DNA from: DATDOO01 sp035293245 | GTDB taxonomy: Bacteria; Pseudomonadota; Gammaproteobacteria; Methylococcales; Methylococcaceae | Assembly (NCBI GenBank): GCA_035293245.1 | Contig: DATDOO010000138.1 | Span: 1 to 9,151, forward strand | Direction of reading: 5' to 3' | DNA: 9,151 bases | Part shown: piece after piece, positions 1 to 5,549 of the stretch | Layout: every line of letters begins with the position of its first letter | How positions within the stretch are numbered: the stretch's first letter is position 1 | The notes under the pieces: model-generated | Seen by the model: only the letters and a program-made list of their open reading frames with translations | Told to the model about the DNA's origin: nothing | Databases searched by the model: none | Made by a program: the position numbers and the translations under genes

Positions 1-162
1 AAAACCGCGCTCGAACCAGCCGGAACTTCCGGGAACCTCCGTCAGGCAATAGGCCAGGCCGCCGCCGGTGCACGATTCCGCCGTCACCAGCCGCTCGCCG
101 CGGCCGAGCAGGGTTTCGCCCACGGAATGCGCCAGCGTGCGGGGAAGCGGCTCGCTCGCCAT
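1..162 (-). CDS. pncC: PncC / CinA C-terminal family nicotinamide-nucleotide amidohydrolase, N-terminal 54 residues only
   Basis: The family deamidates nicotinamide mononucleotide to nicotinate mononucleotide, a cytosolic step of NAD recycling. The sequence shows an N-terminal helix followed by LVTAESCTGGGLAYCLTEVP (residues 25-44) and GSSGWFERGF (45-54). AESCTGG is the hallmark of the CinA C-terminal/PncC fold, and its Ser30 matches the conserved active-site serine of the family. The gene runs off the left edge, so roughly two thirds of a typical protein of about 165 residues is missing. The short N-terminus points to stand-alone PncC rather than the fused CinA form. The ATG lies 4 bp after the TGA of the upstream gene and has no clear Shine-Dalgarno, which suggests translational coupling in an operon. 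Family assignment is strong; the function is known from the family and was not tested here. Confidence 0.92.
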   Translation of the reverse strand, partial: MASEPLPRTLAHSVGETLLGRGERLVTAESCTGGGLAYCLTEVPGSSGWFERGF

Positions 163-166
163 GGGT

Positions 167-1603
167 TCAGTCGATGGCGTGCAGGCAGTCGAAGCCCACG
201 ATGCCGAAAGCAATGTTGCGGCGGTTGAGGAGCCGCACGAAGGTCATCCCGTTGTCGGTCAGGAGGCGCACGCGGTTGATCTCCTGCTGGCGCATGGATT
301 GCAGCAGGATGAACGAGCGCGGCTCATCGCCGGGCACCTCTTCCAGGTACAGCAGGGCGCGCTGATAGCTGCCCTGGTTGGTCATGGTCAGCTTGGCGGG
401 TTGAAGACCGGCGGTGACGGCGCGGATGGTAAGGGGCCGGATCTGGAACTTGACCAGCCCGTCCGTCTGGTCCATCGACACGCGGCTGACCACGCCGATG
501 CCCCGGACCTCGACGTCGCTCTCGGCGACGAACCCTAAAAGCAGGCCGATCTGCACGCCGCCCGGCGTGTCGCGGTCGTAGGCGAGCATCCCGTCGGTCA
601 AGGGGGTCGCGGTCCAGTGCGGAACCGCGGCGATATTCAGCGGGGCGGGCTCGCCGAACAGGTGGTGAACGTTGTTGAAGCCGGGAATGAAGTGCAGCGC
701 GCCCTGGGGCGGCGCGGGCGGCACGGGGGCGTGGCTCCAGCGCCAGAGGAGGTAATTCAGCAGGCCGGCGCTCAGGCCGCCGCTGTCCGAGTCGGCGACG
801 GGGTTGGGTTCGAAGCGGCCGGCACGGTGCGTCCAGCGCTGGTCGGGGTTTTCCAGGATTTTCAGGATGGGCCGGACGTCCAGGCCCAGCGTTTTGTCGT
901 TGTCGCCGCCGGTGGGTTTGGGCTCCCACCAGGGCGGCTTGTCCTCGTGAAAGGCGAGGCGCCAGCCGGGTTCGTCCGTGCTCTGGAGGGCGACGTTCGC
1001 CGTCCACTGCGCGCTCGTGCGGCGCAAGGCGAGGATTTCCTTTCCGTGCAGGCAGTAAGGGTCGCTCATGCCCAGCAGGAGAATCTCCTTGTAAACCTCC
1101 TCGGGGGTGGCGAAGCCGGCTACCGCCGCGTCGTCGCGGACGCGCTCCTCGTGTTTGCGCTTGGCAAGCGTCTGCTTGTACACGCTGTGCACGTCTCGCC
1201 ACAGCCAGGCGGGAATCTTGAGATGCAGCAGGTAATAGCCGAGCAATACCTGATCCAGGCAGCGCAGCAGTCGTTGCGACAGGAGCGCCAGCGATTTGTC
1301 TCCCATCTTGCCGCTGTCGTAGTCCTGCATCAAGGCGCCGTACATCCGGCCGAATTCCCGCGTCATGCCCTGTAAAAGATCGCCGTGGGCGCGATCCTCG
1401 GCGGGGAGGGGGAACGTCTTGGCTTCGATGTTGGCGGTCAGGTATTCCACGCTGCGCAACACGCCGGGACGCAGTGCCTCTGCGATTTCCAGGAGGATTT
1501 TGCCTTCGGGCGGTGCGCGATTGATCGCGACCAGGTGCTGGAGCAATTCATGCGCAAACAGGTCGGGAATGGCGGCGGGCGAATCGTGCAGCCATCGCGC
1601 CAT
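167..1603 (-). CDS. Unrecognised protein, about 478 aa, with a possible PilZ-like C-terminal region
   Basis: I do not recognise a named family with certainty. With the ATG at 1603 the product has 478 residues. An in-frame TTG at 1678 would add 25 and leave only 7 bp after the MOSC stop; neither start has a convincing Shine-Dalgarno. Residues about 1-175 look helical and rich in Leu, Arg and Glu. The middle (about 175-340) has Trp/Pro-rich stretches such as DKPPWWEPKPTGG and a loop PVPPAPPQG. The C-terminus (about 335-470) has alternating short beta strands: DRDTPGGVQIGLLLGF, then RGIGVVSRVS, then VKFQIRPLTIRAV. This layout, with a D-x-x-x-G turn before strands and an 'IGVV+' strand, resembles the degenerate PilZ barrels in some proteobacterial proteins. 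The canonical RxxxR motif is not evident, so c-di-GMP binding is only a guess. There is no signal peptide or membrane segment, so it is probably cytosolic. It sits between a MOSC gene and pncC in an apparent operon. Confidence 0.8.
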   Translation of the reverse strand: MARWLHDSPAAIPDLFAHELLQHLVAINRAPPEGKILLEIAEALRPGVLRSVEYLTANIEAKTFPLPAEDRAHGDLLQGMTREFGRMYGALMQDYDSGKMGDKSLALLSQRLLRCLDQVLLGYYLLHLKIPAWLWRDVHSVYKQTLAKRKHEERVRDDAAVAGFATPEEVYKEILLLGMSDPYCLHGKEILALRRTSAQWTANVALQSTDEPGWRLAFHEDKPPWWEPKPTGGDNDKTLGLDVRPILKILENPDQRWTHRAGRFEPNPVADSDSGGLSAGLLNYLLWRWSHAPVPPAPPQGALHFIPGFNNVHHLFGEPAPLNIAAVPHWTATPLTDGMLAYDRDTPGGVQIGLLLGFVAESDVEVRGIGVVSRVSMDQTDGLVKFQIRPLTIRAVTAGLQPAKLTMTNQGSYQRALLYLEEVPGDEPRSFILLQSMRQQEINRVRLLTDNGMTFVRLLNRRNIAFGIVGFDCLHAID

Positions 1604-1685
1604 TTTCTGCGGCGTGTGTTCGGGATTTGCATTGCCGCGCCCGGGAGGAGGGGCAGTGAGGAAAAACAGGGTAGGCAAGGGCGGC

Positions 1686-2324
1686 CTACCGTTCCAGGCG
1701 CCGGGTGAGATCGTCCCGCCAAGCGGCGGACAGGGCCTCGATCCCCAGCGCGCGGCGGATGATTTCCCCCTGGCGCGGTCCTTCCTGAATCGCCAGCATC
1801 GCGTCGCGCAGATTCAGCCGCGCCGGGTCTTCGCGCAGTCGTTCGATGGCATCCCCCGCCCGAATTGCGCCGGTTTGCAGGACGCGCAGGTAAAAGCCGC
1901 AGCGGCCGGAGGGCAGAAAACGGGCCGGGAATTGCGGCAGGCCGAAACGCAGCCCCAGCTTGTGGCACGGCACGCGCGGCTGGGTGACCTGGACCGTGAT
2001 TTCGCCGATGCGGAACACGTCGCCGATGTGCACGGATTCGTCCGGCATTTCCGTCACGGTCAGGTTCTCGCCGAACTGGCCGAACGGCAACTCCGGCAAG
2101 CCCAGCTCGCATTCCCAGAAACGGTAGTTTTCCAGGGTGTAGGCGTAGAGCGCCTTGTCCGTGCCGCCGTGGTTTTTCAGGTCCGCCTGACCGTCGCCTT
2201 CCAGCCCGTTGGATGTAACGGCGACAGGACCGGCGACCGGCGATTTGTAGATGCCGGTCAGTTCGCTGCGGCCCTGATGTTCCAAGTAGCGCGGCTGACC
2301 GATGCTGACGGCGAGGAGTTCCAT
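1686..2324 (-). CDS. MOSC domain protein, YiiM-like
   Basis: The 212-residue product matches the length and layout of E. coli YiiM, a MOSC protein that binds molybdenum cofactor and reduces N-hydroxylated bases such as 6-hydroxylaminopurine. Visible hallmarks are GLEGDGQADLKNHGGTDKAL (residues 40-59), the YAYTLENYRFWE segment, GQFGENLTV (82-90), SVHIGDVFRIG (97-107) and VTQPRVPCHKLGLRF (113-127). Cys120 corresponds to the conserved MOSC cysteine thought to ligate molybdenum. The C-terminal helical extension (residues about 165-212) is also typical of YiiM-like proteins and absent from minimal MOSC domains. The ATG at 2324 has no strong Shine-Dalgarno, but the conserved start 'MELLAVSIGQPR' supports it. 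It is the first gene of the cluster running to pncC. The family is confident; the exact substrate is inferred. Confidence 0.92.
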   Translation of the reverse strand: MELLAVSIGQPRYLEHQGRSELTGIYKSPVAGPVAVTSNGLEGDGQADLKNHGGTDKALYAYTLENYRFWECELGLPELPFGQFGENLTVTEMPDESVHIGDVFRIGEITVQVTQPRVPCHKLGLRFGLPQFPARFLPSGRCGFYLRVLQTGAIRAGDAIERLREDPARLNLRDAMLAIQEGPRQGEIIRRALGIEALSAAWRDDLTRRLER

Positions 2325-2619
2325 GGCGGCGGTGTAAGCGGTGCGAATGAAAGAGTAAAAATCGCGGGAAACGGGTTCCGGAGGCCATTCGAATTTCGAT
2401 CGGCAAGCATCTTCAAACGCAGCGGGATCGCGCTATTTTTCCTTTTCCCCGCGGGGGCGGGAACAAAATCCCACAACGTGCAGATTGTTTCTGATCGGGT
2501 TCGAAGTTTACCGCGTGGCGGAGAAAAGAAAACTCCTTTCGCCTCGCGGCGGCACGCAGTGGACAGGAAAACTGGTAGCATCGCCCGAAGACGACTCAAT
2601 CGAGGGAGGCTTGGCATCC
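2325..2619. other. Divergent intergenic region between the MOSC gene and the VOC gene
   Basis: These 295 bases hold no convincing gene and must carry the promoters of both flanking genes. They are noticeably more AT-rich than the coding sequence, for example around 2436-2446, 2461-2470 and 2521-2540. A self-complementary CCCCGCGGGG lies at 2447-2456. I see no promoter good enough to call on either strand. Open reading frames crossing this stretch overlap known genes out of frame and show no family features. Confidence 0.6.
2604..2609 (+). promoter_or_regulatory. Shine-Dalgarno that sets the VOC gene start
   Basis: GGGAGG lies 10 bases ahead of the ATG at 2620. It decides this start over an upstream in-frame start at 2485, whose extra residues show no similarity to the VOC fold. 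Confidence 0.75.
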
Positions 2620-2982
2620 ATGACCATCGTCCTGAACCACACCATCGTCCCCGCCCACGACAAGGAAGCCTCCGCGCGCTTTCTTGCCGACCTGTTCGGC
2701 CTGCAATGCCAAAGCGCCGGCCACTTTGCCCAGGTGCACGTCAACGACACCCTGACCCTGGATTTCGACAACGCACAAAGCTTCGAGTCCCATCACTTCG
2801 CCTTTCACGTGAGCGATGAAGAATTCGACGCGATCCTGCGCCGTCTGCAAGACGCTCGCGTTCCGTACGGCAGCGACTGGGCGAACGCGGCAAACGGCCA
2901 ACTGAACGACTGGCACGGCGGTCGGGGCTGCTATTTCCACGACCCCAACGGCCATCTGCTGGAATTGCTGACGCGCACCTGA
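2620..2982 (+). CDS. VOC (glyoxalase/dioxygenase) superfamily protein, 120 aa
   Basis: This is a single small vicinal-oxygen-chelate protein, the only plus-strand gene recognised with confidence. It shows two beta-alpha-beta-beta-beta modules: NHTIVPAHDKEASARFLADL (residues 6-25) with the 'FLADLFGLQ' signature, and HHFAFHVSDEEFDAILRRL (58-76), ending in GCYFHDPNGHLLELLTR (103-119). The expected metal ligands are present: His7, His59 and Glu115. The YFHDPNGHLLEL ending is typical of the superfamily. The length fits a one-domain VOC protein that works as a homodimer. The substrate cannot be read from the sequence; relatives include glyoxalases, extradiol dioxygenases and antibiotic-binding proteins. 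It is convergent with wrbA, ending 24 bp from it. The start at 2620 is chosen on its Shine-Dalgarno and on the fold. Confidence 0.9.
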   Translation: MTIVLNHTIVPAHDKEASARFLADLFGLQCQSAGHFAQVHVNDTLTLDFDNAQSFESHHFAFHVSDEEFDAILRRLQDARVPYGSDWANAANGQLNDWHGGRGCYFHDPNGHLLELLTRT

Positions 2983-2985
2983 ACT

Positions 2986-3001
2986 CCGGCGGCTCAGCCG
3001 G
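2986..3001. terminator. Weak hairpin between convergent genes
   Basis: CCGGC (2986-2990) can pair with GCCGG (2997-3001) around a 6-base loop, in the 24-bp gap between the convergent VOC and wrbA stops. There is no T tract on either side, so termination is a guess from position. Confidence 0.25.
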
Positions 3002-3006
3002 GCCGA

Positions 3007-3609
3007 TCATCCCGCCAGTTTCTTCGCGATGCGGGCCACGTGCGCGCCCTGAAAGCGCGCGATTTTCAGTTCGTTCTCCGACGGCCGGCGGCTGCCGTCC
3101 GCATCCGTCAGGGTGCTCGCGCCGTAAGGCGTACCGCCGGTGATTTCCTGCATGTTGAGCAGTTCCTTGCAGGAATAGGGCACGCCCACGATGACCATGC
3201 CCTGGTGGAGCAGCGTGGTGTGGAAGGAGGTGATGGTGGTTTCCTGCCCGCCGTGCTGCGTGGCCGTGGAGGTGAACACGCCGGCGACCTTGCCGACCAG
3301 CGCGCCGCTCAGCCAGTGCTTGCCGGTCTGGTCGAGAAAATTGCGCATCTGCGCGCACATGTTGCCGAAGCGCGTGGGCGTGCCGAAGACGATGGCGTCG
3401 TACTGGGGCAGTTCGTCGACCGTGGCGACGGGAGCGGCTTGGTCGAGCTTGGCGCCCACCCGGCGCGCTACCTCTTCCGGCATCAATTCCGGCACCCGCC
3501 TGATCGTGACCTCGACGCCCTCGACGGAGCGGGCGCCTTCGGCCACCGCGTGGGCCATGGTCTCCACATGGCCGTACATGCTGTAGTAGAGGACGAGTAG
3601 CTTGGCCAT
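3007..3609 (-). CDS. wrbA: WrbA, NAD(P)H:quinone oxidoreductase type IV
   Basis: WrbA is a flavodoxin-like FMN enzyme that reduces quinones by two electrons with NAD(P)H, avoiding semiquinone radicals; it is cytosolic and tetrameric. The 200-residue product has the usual length. FMN-binding elements are all present: the phosphate loop SMYGHVET (residues 10-17), GTPTRFGNMCAQMRNFLD (76-93), FTSTATQHGGQETT (112-125) and GGTPYGASTLTDADGSRRPS (158-177), the last diagnostic of WrbA versus plain flavodoxins. The ATG at 3609 is preceded by a GAGGAA Shine-Dalgarno (3616-3621) at 6 bp spacing. It lies downstream of the mgtE-like gene on the same strand with a 125-bp gap, and probably has its own promoter there, though I cannot point to one. 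Confidence 0.97.
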   Translation of the reverse strand: MAKLLVLYYSMYGHVETMAHAVAEGARSVEGVEVTIRRVPELMPEEVARRVGAKLDQAAPVATVDELPQYDAIVFGTPTRFGNMCAQMRNFLDQTGKHWLSGALVGKVAGVFTSTATQHGGQETTITSFHTTLLHQGMVIVGVPYSCKELLNMQEITGGTPYGASTLTDADGSRRPSENELKIARFQGAHVARIAKKLAG

Positions 3610-3695
3610 GGTCGGTTCCTCGCAGGTGGTGATTGGGGGAGGCGGGGGAAATTCCCTGCGCCTGCCGGTTTAAGACTGCGCCTGGTGCGAATTGT

Positions 3696-3721
3696 CCCCG
3701 CGCCTTGGCAAAGCGCCGGGG
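3696..3721 (-). terminator. Possible terminator hairpin after the mgtE-like gene
   Basis: CCCCGCGC (3696-3703) pairs with GCGC (3713-3716) and GGGG (3718-3721) with one bulged base and a 9-base loop, starting 13 bases after the mgtE stop. On the minus strand it is followed by ACAATT rather than a T run, so it may be an RNA 3'-end or stabilising hairpin rather than an intrinsic terminator. Confidence 0.35.
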
Positions 3722-3734
3722 TGGTTGCCGGGCG

Positions 3735-4721
3735 TCAGGAAAGAATGGCGGCGGCGATGGCGAAGTAGAGGACGATGGAGAGCAAATCCTGCAGCACGGT
3801 GGCCAGCGGGCCGCTTCCAAATGCCGGGTCTAAGCCGCATCGATTCAAGAGCCACGGCAAAATCATGGCGACGATGGTGGCGGTAGAGCAGGCGGCGAAA
3901 ATCGAAAGCCCCACCGTCAATGCAACGTCCCTGTCTTGCCAGCGCCACAGGACCAAAGGTGTGGCGATGAGCGCCAGGGCCAGGCCGATGTACAGCCCAC
4001 TGAGCAATTCCAGCCTTAAAACGCGGCCAATGCCCACGCCCACGGAAAGTCCGCGGACCAGTACCGTTTCAGTCTGCGTGCCGACCGCGTCGGCCATGTA
4101 GACGATCCCGGGAATGAAAAAGGCCAGCACCAGCTTTTCTTCCAGCCGGGTCTCGAAATAGCCGACGATGTCGGCGGCGGCGAACGCTCCCGCCAGGCCC
4201 AGCAGCAGCCAGGGAATCCGGTGCCAGAAACGCCAGCGGACCGGCTCCTCGCTGGCAAGATGGGCGATTGTGGAATTCTTCAGGAAGCCACCCAGCCGGG
4301 CCATGTCTTCGTCGTGTTCATGAAGGAGCACGGCCAGCAGCCGGTCGGGAGGAATGATGCCGACGAATTTCCCTTACGCATCGACGACGGAAAGCGCGGC
4401 TTCGCCATGTTGCACCGCGTGCCAGGCGGCCAGTTCCTGATCCAGCCCCGGTCTTACGGACGGCGCACGGGCGTCCATTACCTCGGCGACGACGCTTTCG
4501 TCTGCGGCGGCCAGCAAACCTTCGATGCGCAACACGCCGCGGAAGACCCCCGCATCGCAGACGACGATGTGGCTCGCACACACGTAAGAGCGGCCAAAGA
4601 TGGACTTTTTCAGTTCGCCGATCGTCTCCGCCGGACGCGCCAGGGGCACTTGGGTGGACGCGTGTTCCGAGGCGATTTCGAACAGGTCCCGAGCGTTCTG
4701 CGGCGGATTTTCGCTATTCAT
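3735..4721 (-). pseudogene. MgtE-type magnesium transporter lacking the N-domain, broken by an in-frame TAA
   Basis: Read straight through, this frame encodes 328 residues: a CBS-pair region (about 20-130) followed by an MgtE membrane domain (about 165-328) with five predicted helices. MgtE carries Mg2+ across the inner membrane, and its CBS domains sense intracellular Mg2+. Family marks are GIIPPDRLLA (residues 121-130) joined to HEHDEDMARLGGF (134-146), YMADAVGTQTETVLVRGLS (208-226) and DPAFGSGPLATVLQDLLSIV (298-317). The usual MgtE N-domain (about 130 residues) is absent, as in some short family members. Codon 116 (4374-4376) is TAA, splitting the gene into 115 residues (4374-4721) and a C-terminal part that could restart only from a GTG at 4331 without a Shine-Dalgarno. 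There is no frameshift, and the sequence on both sides of the stop is family-like, so the event is a single nonsense change or a sequencing error. If real, magnesium transport by this protein is probably lost. Confidence 0.85.
4374..4376 (-). other. In-frame TAA inside the second CBS motif of the MgtE-like gene
   Basis: On the minus strand the reading is LSVVDA-stop-GKFVGIIPPDRLLA. CBS domains at this point normally read 'VVD-x-x-G-x-hydrophobic-x-G', so exactly one residue is replaced by the stop. One base change from CAA or GAA would give it. Confidence 0.85.
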
Positions 4722-4764
4722 CGCTCTTCATCTCCGGTACGACGGGCCGCACAAGTACTCAGGG

Positions 4765-4784
4765 CAGTTCGAAGGGTTCAACTG
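4765..4784 (-). other. Hairpin in the leader of the MgtE-like gene
   Basis: CAGTT (4765-4769) pairs with AACTG (4780-4784), and GAA (4771-4773) with TTC (4777-4779), leaving a GGG loop and one bulge. It lies in the 132-bp gap between the DUF2238 gene and the MgtE-like gene. The rest of that gap (4722-4853) shows no gene and no promoter I can name. I do not recognise a known magnesium riboswitch here. Confidence 0.3.
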
Positions 4785-4853
4785 ACGACGCCCAGCGATA
4801 GCGCCGATGTGCCTCCCGATGTGGACAGCCCCGGGCACCAGGACCCTCCTTTC

Positions 4854-5501
4854 TCAAGGATTTTCCCGGCGTAGCGCCGCTATCTGCCGGTCGTGCATTC
4901 CGCTCATGGCAAACAGCATGCACAGAGCGCCGATCAGCGCCATGAACATGTCGGACTGGGTGTCCCAGCCGTCGCCCTGGGTGCCGAGGAATTCGTCCGC
5001 ACCCTGTCCCAGCAGCATAGCCGAAAACCATTCGAGCATTTCGTAGACCGCGCTGACCGCCAGCGCCACGCACATGCAGAGAAAAAACAGCATTCTGCGG
5101 CCGTTCACGTAGCCGCCGCGCAGGAGGATTTCCCGTGCCGCCAGGGCGGGGATGAAGCCCTGGGCGAAGTGGCCGAGCTTGTCGTAGGGGTTCCGGGCCA
5201 GATCGAAGAGTTCCTGTACCCAGAAACCGGCGGGAACCCGGGCGTAGGTGTAGGCGCCGCCGCCGATGAGAATCAGGGCGTGGAGGCCGACGAGGATGTA
5301 GAGCAAAGGGGTGAGGGGAAAGCTGCGCCGCGTGGCGGCGAGGAGGGGGAACACGATCAGCACCGGCATGACTTCCATCAGCCAGGTGAGGCGGTCGTAA
5401 GGCGCGACTCCCGACAGCGCCAGCGCCGGAAGCACCACGAGGGCGAGGCCGGCCAAGTGGGCGTCTTCCTTGCGAAAATCCATGGCGTCCGGTTCGCGCA
5501 T
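4854..5501 (-). CDS. DUF2238 / YjdF-family inner membrane protein
   Basis: The 215-residue product has the length and motifs of the E. coli YjdF (DUF2238) family, polytopic inner-membrane proteins of unknown function. About six hydrophobic segments are visible, near residues 15-32, 38-56, 64-84, 110-125, 136-164 and 185-201. Conserved polar motifs lie within or next to them: NPYDKLGHFAQGF (104-116), the glutamates of YEMLEWF (153-159) and GTQGDGWDTQSDM (173-185). The charged residues in membrane positions (Asp107, Lys108, His111, Glu154, Glu157, Asp177, Asp180, Asp184) suggest an enzymatic or ion-handling site, but no reaction is established. The ATG at 5501 lacks a Shine-Dalgarno and follows a strong hairpin by 10 bases; a second in-frame ATG lies at 5483. 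It is 48 bp downstream of pntB on the same strand. This family is unrelated to the protein under the Firmicute yjdF riboswitch. Confidence 0.9.
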   Translation of the reverse strand: MREPDAMDFRKEDAHLAGLALVVLPALALSGVAPYDRLTWLMEVMPVLIVFPLLAATRRSFPLTPLLYILVGLHALILIGGGAYTYARVPAGFWVQELFDLARNPYDKLGHFAQGFIPALAAREILLRGGYVNGRRMLFFLCMCVALAVSAVYEMLEWFSAMLLGQGADEFLGTQGDGWDTQSDMFMALIGALCMLFAMSGMHDRQIAALRRENP

Positions 5502-5511
5502 CGCGTGGGAG

Positions 5512-5541
5512 AATCCGGGCGGGATCTCACCCGCCCGGATT
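5512..5541 (-). terminator. Perfect 12-bp hairpin between pntB and the DUF2238 gene
   Basis: AATCCGGGCGGG (5512-5523) pairs perfectly with CCCGCCCGGATT (5530-5541) around the 6-base loop ATCTCA. It starts 8 bases after the pntB stop, as expected for a 3'-end structure, and ends 10 bases before the next start codon. On the minus strand it is followed by CTCCC, not a T tract, so full intrinsic termination is doubtful. It may stabilise the pntAB mRNA end, terminate partially, or restrict ribosome access to the next gene. Confidence 0.55.
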
Positions 5542-5549
5542 GACGTTTG

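Noticed and set aside
2447..2456. CCCCGCGGGG palindrome as a terminator or operator
   Set aside because: It has no loop and no adjacent T tract, and a short GC palindrome is common by chance at this base composition.
1365..2819. 484-residue open frame on the plus strand
   Set aside because: It overlaps the MOSC gene and the PilZ-like gene antisense, and the VOC gene out of frame; all of these have better support.
2741..3820. 359-residue open frame on the minus strand
   Set aside because: It overlaps wrbA in another frame and the VOC gene antisense; Arg/Ala/Gly-rich, typical of GC-rich shadow frames.
4221..4874. 217-residue open frame on the plus strand opposite the MgtE-like gene
   Set aside because: The opposite strand carries clear CBS and MgtE motifs; this frame has none.
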